NCBI RefSeq assembly: GCF_036711975.1
Contig: NC_091970.1
Span: 4,037,501 to 4,101,500, forward strand
Length of the DNA: 64,000 bases
Direction: 5' to 3'
Origin: Onthophagus taurus
Taxonomy: Eukaryota; Arthropoda; Insecta; Coleoptera; Scarabaeidae
The notes below the pieces were generated by a model, which had not been told where the DNA came from, searched no databases, and worked only from the letters and a program-made list of their open reading frames with translations. Below, in pieces: positions 1-11,647 of this stretch. Within the stretch, counting starts at the first letter, position 1; each line of letters begins with the position of its first letter. The position numbers and the translations under genes are program-made.

Positions 1-250
1 TATTTTTGTTGCACTAAAACTAAACCTAGAAATATTTGTGTTTAGCCGTGCGTCTAAAGACGCTTTTAGTTTTAATTGTTATTCAACGCTAGATTGTTGT
101 ATATTTTTATTGAATGCCGCATGTCTCTTAAGACGGCTAAACTCAAATGATTCTAGTTCTAGGATCTAGTGTTAGTTCTACTTTTAGTTGTTATTCAATG
201 TTATATTGTTGTATTTTTTTTTTACTAAAACTAATAATTATTGTTTTAGC
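1..250. repeat. Copy of a dispersed inverted-repeat element (family A)
   Basis: The left part reads as an actaaaacta-type terminus followed by tttagccgtgcgtct and the palindrome gtctaaagac. The right part carries the inverse signature (gacggctaaac, gattctagttctagg, tgttagttcta). The same words recur near 5465-5785, 19831-19915, 31413-31505 and 41803-41998, so this is a mobile or formerly mobile non-coding element. The copy is probably truncated or rearranged and may extend off the left edge. No coding sequence is seen in it. Confidence 0.6.
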
Positions 251-1306
251 AGTCAAAAATTAAACGTCAAAAACAGACGATTTTAAAAATTTATTACCAA
301 CTTAAATGTAGTAACTAAAATCCCCTAATTTTATTTAAAAGAATAAATTATATTTGAGGTTATTTTTTAAAATAATTTCTATTTCAAATTATTAATAAAA
401 ATAATGCTCTTATCAAATCATTTCAAATTTTATTGAATATATAAAATCGTTAGCAACATTTCTCGGTTACTCATATATTATATATAAACACTAATACAAA
501 CTTAATGGAGAAAGGGTCGAAAGTAAGTTTGACGGCTCTCCTTCTCTCGTTTACTATTTCCTTTTTATTTTATTATTTTTTTATTAATTTGTCTATTTTT
601 AGTCGCTCCTTATGTACAAAAATGGATTTTATTTATTTTTTTGTGTTATCGGAAACGTAGGTACGTAGATTCGTTTTTCTTTATATATAATTATTTATAT
701 CCGTGTTTCAAGCAGCATGTAGCGCGACTCGTAGGCCTCGCAGAAAGGATTAATTTTCCATAAAGCCCCCCCTTTAATCCATAAAAATCCTCGTTTATGC
801 GCCCCATTCCCACAATGTTTTACTTTTTATTTACAACGGCACATTAAAAATAAAATAAAAAAAATATTTAACGTACTTATTCTTTTTATCAATAAATAAA
901 AAGCGGCAGTACAAATTTTACAATTATTTCGTATAATTATACATTTTTTTTTAATTATTAATGAAGATGACAAAAAAAAAAATAAGTAACAATCTGAAAC
1001 GAAAAAAGATCCTCTACACCAAATATTTTGATTATACTTTGAGAAATTAAAATAAAAATTAACTAACTGTACAAAAAAGGATATTCTTATTAAGCCTGTC
1101 TGGATCCCCCTCAGCACCTCAAATAATAAATCAAAGAAAAAAATCTCATCCAACATAGTCTTCATTCGTACACATTTTTTTAAATTTCGTTTTGCGTTGC
1201 TTTTGCGATTTTTAAAACTTTTTATATTCTCATTTTTTTTCTTTTTTTTTTTTTTAATAGAGTATCTTACATCCTAATATGTCTATCTTTGTCCTTATCA
1301 ACAAAA
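251..1306. other. AT-rich spacer and probable 3' flank of the eRF3 gene
   Basis: No convincing gene is seen. Positions 700-800 are somewhat richer in G and C than the rest. The part next to 1306 should hold the 3' untranslated region of the eRF3 gene on the minus strand. Short open frames here are AT-run artefacts without splice or coding support. Confidence 0.5.
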
Positions 1307-3730
1307 CTATTCCACAACTTTTAAAACTTTCCCAATGGCAATCGTTTTATCTAAAAAAATGTATCATTAATTTAGTTTTTTCAATTTTTAATCGATTTAC
1401 TTTCATCTCGCAGCGTAAACCTTCCCATTTGAGGAAACAGTTTGAATACTTCCAAACAAATTACTCCCGCACATTCTATTCTCATGATTGCTACTTGGTC
1501 TTGTTTAACGAACCTCGGTCGGGTCTTGCTTTTTTCGCCAGTTTTCTTATCGACTAAACAGATTAAGGCCTAAAATTTTTGTAATAATTAATTATTATAG
1601 GGTTTGATTCACAAATTAGCTTACTTTAACGGTAACCTCTTCGGCGGCACAATGAATATGCATGACAGCGCTGTACCCCGCACAAATAATTGATTTGTGT
1701 TCGAGAATCACAACTTGCGCGTCAAAAATTCGCCCCACTCGAATTGGATGCGCTGCATCGCAAAGAACGAAACCAGGACTAACATCTTCCTCCTCAACCC
1801 CTTTTACCTTTACTTTCACGTTTTCACCAGGCACCACATGCTGGACTTCATCGTCATCCGACCAAAGTTGATCCACCGTCACTGAAGTCTACAAATATTT
1901 TTAATTAATTACTTGTATTAGGATTTAATTTAATTTTATTTTTATTACCCTATTAGGCATAATTACTAAATTAGTTCCTTTCCGACACTCGCCACTTTCA
2001 ACTTTTCCCATAACGACCGTCCCCATATCCTTGTACTTATCTACAATGGGCATTATAAAAGGGCCATCACATTTACGATTGAGTGAGGGTAAATTATCGA
2101 TGAACGGTATAAAAGCAGATCCTCGATACCACGGGCAAATCGTTTCATCAATTTGTTCGCGTAAACCTAACCCCGTTAAACCTGAACATGGGAGAAACGT
2201 TAAATCCTTGGCCGGATTGAATCCTAATTTTTTTAAATAGGGCATGATCTTATCACGGCATTCGTTATAACGGGTTTCGTCCCAATTCACCGTTGGATCA
2301 TCCATTTTATTCACCAAAACCACCAAGTGTTTGACCCCCGCTGTTTTTGCCAACATTGCGTGTTCTCGAGTTTGCCCCCCTCGATCAAAACCGGTTTCAA
2401 ATTCACCTTTCCTTGCTGAAATTACCTAAAAACATGAATAAAAATTAATTTATATAAAATAAAAATGAATTAAACTTACTAAAACGGCTAAATCTGCTTG
2501 GGCGGCCCCCCCAATCATATTCGGAACAAAACTTTTATGTCCGGGTGCGTCTAATATAGTAAAATGCTTTTTCTCAGTCTCAAAATATGCTCTACCTACT
2601 TCTACAGTTTTTCCTTTATCCCTTTCTAACACAAAAATAAAATTACTCCTTTTTTACCATACCAACACAACTTTTTACCTTCTTGATTTGTATCTAGAGC
2701 CCACGATAAATACCAAGATTCCCTACTTTTCTCCCGCGCCTCCCTTTCGTACTTCTCCAACGTTCTTTTATCAACCATTCCCGTTAAGGACATAATTTGT
2801 CCGCCGATAGTTGATTTTCCGGCATCTACGTGCCCGATAAACACAACGTTTACGTGTTCCTTTTTATTTTTAGCCGCTTCTTCGGCTTTTGCGATTTTTT
2901 TCTTGATTATTTTCGGGGCTTCTTCTGATGATGGTTCATCCTCGTCACCTTCAGGTGTTAAAACCTCGTTGTCTTCGGCCACATCCTCCCAAGTCCCACC
3001 GTCTCCCGGCGATGTATCGCCCCCGTCTGCCGGGGGCACGGGAGGTGGCTCTCGAACGTCTACCTGTTCCGTCAGATCTGTATTTGAACCTAAACAAAAA
3101 TCATTTTAATCTTAAATAACAATTTAAGAGAATAAGAAGAAAGGTAAAAACTGGTTTTAACTGGATTTCAGTGGATTAAATGTTTTGTACCTGGTGTTTG
3201 GGAGAAGGGGGAAAAGTTAGGTTATGTCTTAAACAAAATTTTCTTTTAATTCATGCAATTTTCTTTTATAAATAAAAACGATTTTTTTATTACAATAATT
3301 CGTTGATATTTGAGATGATTTTTTTAAATAATAAATTTAAAAAAATTATTTTTAAATAAATTTAACAAAGACACAAGTGTCAATATGCTAAAACAACCGC
3401 AATACGGTCAAACATAACCTCAAAACATTCCAAATGTCAACGTGACCGGGAGCACTTGGAAAAAAAAGGTGGTGTCGCAAAAAAAGATTTCATACCGTTT
3501 ATGACGGGACAATGTTCTGGTGAGGCGTCTTCGGTTGGGGAGTTATCCTGGGGGCTCGAGCTTTGTTCGACGCCGATGTTCTTGCAAAAAGAAGGCACAA
3601 ATTCAACGGCATTGACGTTCAACGTGGAGAACTTCGGTGTGACGTCCGCGAGTTGTTTCGTCGGTGAGGTTTCGACAGATTGGGCGTCCGCTTGGGTCTC
3701 CCAATTATCGGGGGCTGTATTGTTAGACAT
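1307..3730 (-). CDS. eRF3: Eukaryotic release factor 3 (eRF3/GSPT), translation termination GTPase
   Basis: Seven coding exons on the minus strand: 3730-3496, 3089-2679, 2625-2480, 2425-1949, 1888-1625, 1569-1401 and 1350-1307, giving 581 residues. eRF3 is the GTPase partner of eRF1 and drives peptide release in the cytosol. Seen directly: a PAM2-type motif [10 protein letters not shown] near residues 37-46 (the family's docking site for poly(A)-binding protein), an acidic linker, then the translational GTPase domain with [17 protein letters not shown] and [11 protein letters not shown]-terminal beta-barrel domains end in [13 protein letters not shown]. The N-terminal region is about 160 residues, without the long Q/N-rich prion-like segment of yeast Sup35. 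The small last exon was found from its acceptor and the conserved C-terminus. A GC-richer promoter region lies just upstream (3750-3890). Confidence 0.96.
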
Positions 3731-4180
3731 TTTTGCACGCGATCGCTTTGCAAAACCGGCGAAAATTTCAAAATAAAACCGACACAGCTGCGGCCCGTTT
3801 TACTCTGGGTTTCGTTCGTGACGCGTGCGTGCTTGCGTGCGTTTCCGGAACTACTGTTGCGATAATGGCGCCGCCGCGAATGTCATTCGGAATATCTCGG
3901 ATTTTTAATTTTTCCATATATTTAAAACATCCTACAATTAAAATTAATTTATTTTTAACAAGAATACACCTCAATTAATTGAATATAACCAAAAAATTAA
4001 TTAAATCTTCTAAGAAAATGATAAAATTTTTGTGAACCGGAAGTTGGGGTTACGCGGGGAATTCAAATTTTAAATCAAAACTCAAAACATTTTTATCTTA
4101 AATGAATCACAAATATTTGTAAATATTAAACATTTTTAATCAATTAATCAAAAATAAATTTATTTTTAATGCTTATTACA
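3731..4180. promoter_or_regulatory. Spacer: eRF3 promoter side and TRMT1 3' flank
   Basis: Positions 3735-3890 are clearly richer in CG than the surroundings (cgcgatcgc, gacgcgtgcgtgcttgcgtgcg, ggcgccgccgcg) and sit immediately upstream of the eRF3 start on the minus strand. This fits a housekeeping promoter. The rest, to 4180, is AT-rich and should include the 3' untranslated part of TRMT1. No other gene is seen. Confidence 0.45.
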
Positions 4181-6354
4181 TTATAATTTCTCTTCGGACG
4201 GTTCTCTTTTCCGTTTATTTTGGTTTTTCTTACTTTTATTCGTTTTTTCATCACAAACCCTTAAAATGATAACAAATTTAAATAAAAAATGATATTATTA
4301 TTTTATTTTTTACGCTTACATTGCGGTTGCTCTTGTTCCAGGTCCCCAAAATGGTGTTGGATTCACTTGGTACCTGACCAAACCCAATTTTTTCGATTCC
4401 GGGTTTGCCTCGGAATGGATTTCGAATGAATAATCTTTTTCGGGTTTTTCCCTCAGAATAACTTCAACGGGAGTACCAGGAGTTAATCTTTTTTGGCTCA
4501 CAGGATGTGATTTAACCCAACACCGCATAATATCCCAAATTACTTTTCCGGGGGCGTCCGTTTTGATGGAATATTTATTTCCGTGAGTATAAGATACTTT
4601 AAATCCAGCGTTTAAAATAGCTGAACTAAAAATTTTAATGTAATTAATTAATTAATTTCATTAAATTTTCTTACCGAACTGTCAACATGGGGGGCACCTC
4701 AACGTGCAAAGTCCCCGCTAATTTATCTAAAGTATAATACAAAGGATCATCTAATTCTTCAAGAACAACCGATAAAATCCCTTTAATTCTTTTATAAGTC
4801 CCCAATTCATTTGGGGCATTATCCAAAACTAACCGCACAAAATTTTTATCATGGATTGGAGCCGACCAAATTGGACCTCCAACGTGATAACTATGCCCAC
4901 AATGCACACATTTCTCACCAACACCTCCCCAAGTCGGTAAACAAAACTTATCTTGCCCATTTTTTTCATTTTTTCGAATTACCCCCAACGGTTGTAACTC
5001 GAAAGATCCACACCCACCGCAATGATACACCGTTGATAACTTACTAAGAGTGTATTTACATTTATGGGCCGATTCGAAAACACGAACAAAAACGCGGACG
5101 TAAAAATCAGCCGAAATTGATAAAAGGGGCTCAGTGTATTTTCCGTAACGATTTGCATGGGATTCGATGCATTGTAAAAGGATGCGTAAAGCCATTTCAT
5201 GGCATGATTTTATCCGTAACGATATTGACCCATATTTACTATAACAAGTTTCTGGAGAATTTCCCGCTAAAACTGCCATATCTGTTGCTGTTACTAATAA
5301 AATCCCACCGTTTTTAATCGATTGTATGGCGGAATCGAGGAATATTGATGGGCATCCATATGGATCTAAATCGATAGCGTCAAATTGATCGATTCTATGT
5401 TGATACATTAACATCCTAAAATAAATTATTAATTTGAGTACGAAACCTTTCAGGGAAGGTGTTAATTAAACTAAAACTAGAATTAACACTAGCACTATCA
5501 CTAGAACTAACACTAGACCTAGAAGTACAATAATTTTGAAGAATAGATAAGTAATAATATGTAATATAAATAATATAGCGGCTAAACCCAAATGATTCTA
5601 GTTCTAGGTATAGTGTCAGTTCTAGTTTTACACTAGCACTGTTACTATGTTGAACTAACACTATACCTAGAAAGAACTAGAGTCATTTGGGTTTAGCCAC
5701 ACGTCTCTAAAGACAGCTAAACCTGAATGATTCTAATTCTAGGCATAGTGTTAGTTATAGAGATAGTATTAGTTCTAGTTTTAGTTAAATTATTTATTGC
5801 GTATAATTTAATGATTACGTAGCATCGTTAAAACTAGCTGTCACTAAATCAGCAACATTATTCTCAAGGATATTCTCTTTAATACTCTCGACGGCTTTTT
5901 GCGAGATATCATTAGCGATAATTTCTTTAATTCCCCCTATTTCTTTAGCATAGCGGATACTGCGAAGTCCCGTCGCAGATAACGCCTCTAAGATTACGAT
6001 TCCATCCTCATTTTTAACCCCTACATCATGATTTGATTTATTTAAAATCACGTTTATTTCAGCATTTTTTCTCGCCTTTTCTTTCCCAGTTTTAAAATTT
6101 TTTACGAAAGCGGTTAAAACGGCAATGCTAAAATAAAAATGATTCAAATTTCGCGGGGTTTTAATCAGTTCTACCAACCTTAAATCTCTATTAAATTCTT
6201 GTACGGGGTTGTAAAAAACTTTTCCGCTCGTTTTTACGCTAGCTTTTCCTTCGGTTATTGTTTGGATCGTTTCTTTTTCGCGACTCATTGCGGAGGTAGC
6301 GAAAAATCGGGTTAAATTCACTTTTACTTGGCGTGTTATGAAAATGTGTCGCAT
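4181..6354 (-). CDS. Trmt1: tRNA (guanine26-N2)-dimethyltransferase
   Basis: Four exons on the minus strand: 6354-5819, 5415-4675, 4625-4320 and 4259-4181, giving 553 residues. The family uses S-adenosylmethionine to make m2,2G at position 26 of tRNAs in the nucleus, cytosol and mitochondria. Visible signatures: the SAM-binding stretch ILEALSATGLRSIRYAKE, the catalytic-region motif DLDPYGCP, the block MAVLAGNSPETCYSKYG, and a CxxC...CxxC zinc site (CGGCGSF and CVHCGH). A lysine-rich tail ends in KRKREPSEEKL, which could be a nuclear localisation signal. The first start gives an Arg/Lys/Phe-rich, acid-poor leader that looks mitochondrial. A second Met (MSREKET) at about residue 23 would remove it. 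Intron 1 is nearly filled by an inverted-repeat element. Confidence 0.95.
5463..5790. repeat. Family A inverted-repeat element inside TRMT1 intron 1
   Basis: The ends are inverted copies of each other: ttaaactaaaactagaat on the left and attagttctagttttagtt on the right. The interior holds several copies of ctagaactaacactagacct and its complement, plus gcggctaaaccc and gggtttagccacacgtct in opposite orientations. It has no coding capacity. It looks like a non-autonomous foldback or MITE-like insertion and fills most of this 403-base intron. Confidence 0.7.
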
Positions 6355-6453
6355 CGAATTTTTAGGTTATGTAGTATGACGTGGTAGATGGCGCTAAGTG
6401 AAATGACAATTTGTTGTTTACAAAATAATTTATTTATAACCTCAAAATAAACA

Positions 6454-7531
6454 TCATTCTCGTTCTAAATTAACATCCACTTGGACTGTATTGAGATGTT
6501 GTATCCTCACCGGGCAATATTTATAGGCTGCGTGATGCGCGTCACCGCACAAGCAACAATTTGGGTCATTTCTATCTCTCGTGCACATACGGAAATCGTG
6601 TTTATCACCACATCTCACACAACGTTCGCTAAACGGGCAAAATTGGGCTGTGTGCCAAAATCTTTGGCACCTATAACATTGGATGATGTCGGGATTCGGT
6701 GATGGTTCTAACGAAACCGGTAAAATAATTGAATTATAAAAATTTAATCCATCCCGTAACAATTTGTTTAAGGAAAATGGGTTTTTAACGACTACTTTAA
6801 TCGAGCCATCTTCATTTCTCGTCGAATATAAAGGACAAACTCCATAAACGTTTAAAACATCCTCGATTTCTTTGGTTTTAACACACCAGGGGATATCACG
6901 AATGATTATTGTGTTATTTACTCTCGAATTAATGTGCGGGATGTTCCAAACGGCGATTGGGGTGTTAAAAATTTTCGACAAACTCATTCGGAGCATTTTA
7001 TTAAAATCATCTTCATCGTAAAACGTTAGTAAAAGACCACAATTTGTTTCTTTTAGTTCGATTTTTCCTTTAGCGATCGGTGATAAATGGGGTTCTAACG
7101 AAACCAAACTCAATTTTTTGTTACATTGCTCTTTAACGTGACACGATGTGATATAAATGCGCCTTTTTATCACGGATTTTTGGTTTGTGCTTTTAGATAG
7201 TTCTCCACTGCATGAAATCGATGAAATTATTGATGTTTTGGTATAAGGGAATTTCATTTTGTATTTTCTTGGGAATGTTAAGCGTTCGTTGGCTCGTTCG
7301 TAAGATTCTCCGAGTCTCTCATCGGCGCTATCATCGTTGTTGTCTTTATTCGCCTGGTTAGTTTCAAAATGTTCCTTTAAACAAAAAAAAATAAATTAAT
7401 TGATTAGATTAAATAATTACTTGGATGTCGTCGAGTAATAATTCTTCGATTTCTCTTAATATGACTTCTTCGTTTTCTGGTGGAACTGCCGGGGGGTGTT
7501 CATCATTTCGGGGGGATTCTTCATCATCCAT
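6454..7531 (-). CDS. LINE-ORF1-like (PRE_C2HC plus zinc knuckles) protein, intron-containing
   Basis: Two coding exons on the minus strand, 7531-7421 and 7374-6454, joined in phase 0, give 343 residues. The N-terminal third is acidic (MDDEESPRNDEHPP, VILREIEELLLDD). The middle resembles the PRE_C2HC domain of insect non-LTR retrotransposon ORF1/gag proteins (IIIRDIPWCVKTKEIEDVL). It is followed by three zinc knuckles: CYRCQRFWHTAQFC, CVRCGDKHDFRMC and CCLCGDAHHAAYKYC. No reverse transcriptase or endonuclease reading frame adjoins it. The frame is intact, an intron is present, and an acceptor just upstream of the ATG suggests a further 5' untranslated intron. This favours a host gene derived from a LINE gag over a live element. 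Nucleic-acid binding is likely; the biological role is unknown. Confidence 0.75.
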
Positions 7532-8265
7532 TTCTTTAAGAAAATCTAAAAATATTAAATTAATTAACGTTTCATACAATATTATCGATTCGAGCCCCAC
7601 TTTTTTTTCCGGTTTCCCCCGTTTACTTCGCAATCGTCACCGGTAACCCACTTTGAATCGAACCGTCGCTACCAATAATTCAAAAGGCCACCAAGTTAAA
7701 CGCACGTGGAGACGCGAAATTTAATATCATTTAAAGTACCCGCCACAATTTTGAAAAATATGTACCGCATTAGTCAAAAGTGTGTCGGCGTGAAGTGCTA
7801 ATTAGTTTAATTCGTTAAATAATTAACATTTAAAATTACAAATTGTTGTTTTAACGGGTTATTTTCTCCTCTAATTTCACCGCGAGTGAAACGGCGATGA
7901 GTTAAAGACGAGTTTTGCGAAGAATATTAAATTAGTACGGAAGAGATATTGACCCAATTTAAATTTTTTTATTTGACATCTGTCAAAAAAAATGTTTAAT
8001 TAATTTAATTTATTAAAAATTAAATGAAAATAATTAATAATTGTGATTAAATCAAAAAAAAAACTTACCAAAAAAAAAAATATTGAATATTTATCATCCC
8101 CTTCTATAAATAATTAATTTCATTTACTAATTAATAACCATTTGATGGAGCATATAACGCCGCTGTCATAATGACAGCGACCGTGGTAGCGTTTGTTTCG
8201 TATCGAAATCGGATTTTAATTGGATGGCCGCGATTGTTGTGACGCGGGAAATTTAAAAAATAAAA
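7532..8265. promoter_or_regulatory. Divergent intergenic region between the zinc-knuckle gene and PLA2
   Basis: This 734-base spacer separates two divergently transcribed genes and must contain both 5' regions. On the minus side an acceptor (tttttag) just before the zinc-knuckle ATG implies a noncoding first exon, with a possible donor (gcgaagtaaac) near 7630. Positions 7600-7900 are relatively GC-rich; 7960-8130 is AT-rich. No additional gene is seen. Confidence 0.4.
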
Positions 8266-11200
8266 ATGGGAACAAAACGGTTTTTCGCTTCATTACTCGT
8301 GTGTTTTTTCCTGGGTATTCACGGAAAACCGTCACTTTCTTTTAATTTGCCGAATTTTGCCGCGCTAGCCGGTTTCGGGCAAACCGCTCGCGAACAGCGC
8401 GATTCCGCCTTAAAACAATACAGCGGAAAACGGGTTACGAACGATAGTCTTCGGATGGTGTACTTTTACGACCAAACGGTGGCCGTTGCGGAATTAGGAC
8501 CAAGAAAGTTACTTTTAAATTGCGAATTATTGGAAGTTTAGTAAGTACCTAATTTTGTTTTTTTTTTAATCGATAAATCTATAATTTTTCTTGTGTTGGT
8601 ATTGAAATCGTTTTAAATAATTTATGAAGGATAATGATTTTTTAATTTCAACTTAACTTTCACCTAAAATACATAATGCGAAATTTTTATTTCTGAAGTC
8701 GTTCTCCTTGACTTTTCTTATTTGAAAGTTATTTCAAATTGTAAAATAAATTGAAATTATTTTAGGTTAGGTTGGGTTGACGTTTCAAAACAACGCTAAC
8801 AAAAATTTGACATAAAAATTTAATTTACTCACTTTATTTAATTAATATTATTAATAATAATAATCATTATTAATATATCAATAATCAACAATATATACAT
8901 ATTTCTATTTATCTTTAAGAATTTTAAATAAATTATCTAAATAAAATCAAAAAAAAATTATCTTCTTTATTATTTAAAATTGATCAAAATAATTATTTCA
9001 ACATAAAAAAGTTCCACTTTACCTCAAATAACCGATGTTGTCCTTCACTAAGTTGTCGATTTCGCGTTTCACATTAAATAAAAAGAATATATTCTTTACT
9101 GGGACATTTAAATAACGTATGCTGGTTGTAACGAAGCGACTTAGGTTAGGTTGACATTTGAAAATGATGTGAAATTGGATAAAAAAAATTGACAAATCAA
9201 ATCTGATTTTAGGTTAAAATATTTTTATAACAATTAAATTTAATGATTCTTTTTGATTTAATAATTAGTAGTTTATTAAATCAATAAATCACTTTATAAC
9301 CAAGCGAGAATCTAATCCAAAACATAAACAAAAAAGTTATCTTCTTTACCGGCATAATTTAAGTCAAATGTCAACTTTATCAAAATAGAAACGTAATTAA
9401 GTAATTATTTCAACACAAAAACACGATTAATCAATTCCTTATTGAAAGAAAAACATTATTTTCGCATCATATCCGGTTTAAAATTCCACTTGACGTCGTG
9501 TAATTAACGTCCTTCACCAAGTTGTCGATTTCGCGTTTCACATCAAATAAAAAGAAAATATCCTTCACTGGCACATTTAAATAATGAATACTGGCTGCAA
9601 TTAAGTGTTTAACGACACGGCGGTGTTGAAACACGCAATAAATAGGTTAAAATCGCACTGTTAAAATTAGAAAGTTTTTTTTTTTTAGAAAATATGACTT
9701 TTCGTTTCATTTAACCTAAAAATTCATTACCAACCTAAATTTAAAAACAAAAATTTTATTATCAAATTTTAATTATCAGAATTGAAACGTCAAATTTGAA
9801 ACGTCAAATAATTGTTTATTAATAAATTTGATTTGATTTTTAGTGAACCTGAGGAAGCTTTAACGGCATTGGGGCAATTGTCGAAATTTTCCCGACCCGT
9901 GGCGATTTCTTTTCCGGAAATGATGACCTTAATGTCGCAATGTCAACAAGTAGATTCGTTTAATTCGCAGGATCGCGTCCCATCGGTGGCACCCCCTAAC
10001 ATGGCACGGGGGCTTTTATCTAATAATCCTTTAACTTTGCTGAGTGGGATTATACCAGGTATTTGAATTAGAAAAAATAAAAAAAGTAATGAATTAAATT
10101 ATAGTATTTATTTAATGATTTTTTAGATAGAGTTTTCTAAAACTTTCAATAACGTTTTATAAACCGGCTCGAAAATCTTCGAGTACCCAGAATCCGATAA
10201 ATGTAAATAATCGTATAGTAGATGATGCGAAATGGTTTGGTCACTTCTAACAATATTCTCGTGAATACTAACGATGTGAACGTTTATAGTTAAATCATCA
10301 GCATTTCCGTCGTTTGTAAATTTATCGAGTAGAAATAGATTGACGTGATCCATCCTTTCTCGGTAGGGATTCGGGAATTGTCCGCGTGGTAACATGGTGG
10401 GCAAAACAATTCCAACTTCATTTCCCAATTTATGCCGAATCGTTTTAATGATCTCCAAAATCCCCTCATAAACTTCGTGGGGGGTACAATCCGTGTTATT
10501 CGTACCAACAAACAAAACGATCGCCTTTAATTTCACGTGAAAATCCAACTCCCCATTTTGTAAACGCCACAAAACGTTTTCAACGCTAAAAAGAAATTAA
10601 ATTAAGATTGAAACGCCGTTTGAGTTTAATTTAAGCTTTAACGAACGTAAAGGAAGTGAGTAGTTTTTTAATTTAACTTCTGAATTGACGTCGAAATTAC
10701 TATATTAAAAAAAAATTTTTTTACCGATCTCCGCCGATCCCGAAATTCAAACAATGCAAAGAACTGATTTTTTCGTTCCACAACGTGCTGAATTGCATTT
10801 GATGGATAATCGAGTCTCCAATAAATACGATTTCGGGTTCGCTCGATTTCGCTTCTTGCACATAACGCTTATGGAGACTCATCCACCTTCCATCGCCGGA
10901 TAAATCTTCGCAAGGGGTCGGAATCACGCAAGGATTATTCATTAACACTTTTTGTTACTTTATATAAATAAATAATATTTTTATGTCACTTCGGTGCTTT
11001 CCGCATCAGTTAAACTTGAACGAATGTGATGTTATTCATTGTGCGTTTGCCGCTAACCTAAAATAAGACCAGATAAGCGAGTTACTCACGCGCAAAACCT
11101 CTCTTACAAATCAACTCAAAAACAGATCTAAATAATTTTTTTTAAATTTTAGGCACGAAATGGTGCGGAACTGGGGATATAGCCAAAGATTATCACGATT

Positions 11201-11478
11201 TAGGGGCCGAATCCAAAGTTGATCGTTGTTGTAGAACCCACGATTTATGCCCAGTTAAAGTTAGAGCGTACACGAAACGTTACAATTTAACCAACAACTC
11301 TTTATACACAAAAAGTCACTGCAAATGCGACGATGAGCTTTATAAATGCTTGAAAAGAAGCGATTCGCCCACGGCGCATATCATGGGAAACGTTTATTTC
11401 AATTTAATCCAAGTCCCCTGCTTAGAAGAGAGTAAAGATGGACCTAAACGATTTCGGGCGGCGAGGAATAATTTTTAA
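8266..11478 (+). CDS. Secreted phospholipase A2, group III-like
   Basis: Three exons, 8266-8540, 9844-10058 and 11153-11478, give 271 residues. The enzyme should hydrolyse the sn-2 ester of phospholipids outside the cell. The N-terminus is a clear signal peptide (MGTKRFFASLLVCFFLG). The C-terminal exon carries the calcium-binding loop WCGTGD and the active-site His-Asp pair in RCCRTHDLC, followed by HCKCDDELYKCL, the disulphide pattern of the bee-type (group III) family. A roughly 140-residue N-terminal pro-like region precedes the catalytic part, as in non-venom insect members, so this is more likely a physiological secreted lipase than a venom component. Intron 2 contains an entire gene on the other strand (10123-10942). 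Confidence 0.9.
9036..9606. repeat. Duplicated block of about 100 bases within PLA2 intron 1
   Basis: The block at about 9040-9140 recurs at about 9508-9606. Both carry aagttgtcgatttcgcgttt, then aaataaaaagaa, then a stretch ending catttaaataa and a ctgg-gcaa/gtaa tail. The two copies are much more alike than the AT-rich sequence around them. The function is unknown; it could be an old repeat or a duplicated regulatory block. Confidence 0.6.
10123..10942 (-). CDS. Paf-AHalpha: Platelet-activating factor acetylhydrolase IB alpha (PAFAH1B2/3-like)
   Basis: Two exons on the minus strand, 10942-10725 and 10585-10123, give 226 residues, close to the usual length of the mammalian catalytic subunits. 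The protein belongs to the SGNH/GDSL hydrolases. Block I is FIGDSII with the nucleophile Ser; the Gly block is NFGIGGDR; the Asn block is FVGTNNTDC; the Asp and His of the triad are visible in DYLHLSDSGY. The family removes the acetyl group of PAF-like lipids in the cytosol and can bind LIS1. Because the triad is present, this copy looks catalytically competent. The start is the ATG of MNNPCVIP. The gene lies wholly inside intron 2 of the PLA2 gene on the opposite strand. Confidence 0.92.
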
Positions 11479-11647
11479 ACTATTTACTTAATTTATTAAT
11501 GTTAATTTTATTTTATTAAATATGTAAATATTAAATAAAATTTTTTTTGGTGAAATAGGCAACCAATTTTGCACGACCTAACCTATATTAACTGTCAAAT
11601 CTAAATAAAAAAAAATAAAAATTATTGTTATAAATAAAAAATTAATT

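Noticed and set aside
827-1165. A minus-strand frame of 112 codons
   Set aside because: Low-complexity Phe/Ile/Ser sequence from AT runs, with no splice or similarity support.
1279-1557. A plus-strand frame of 92 codons
   Set aside because: It overlaps the last two exons of eRF3 on the minus strand, which match the family's conserved C-terminus; the plus frame is a shadow.
8763-8780. ttaggttaggttggg as a telomeric TTAGG array
   Set aside because: Only two perfect units are present; too short to call an interstitial telomere repeat.
8266-11478. The phospholipase A2 as a venom toxin gene
   Set aside because: The catalytic pattern is of the bee-venom group, but many non-venomous insects carry such enzymes with a long N-terminal region like this one; nothing in the context points to venom.
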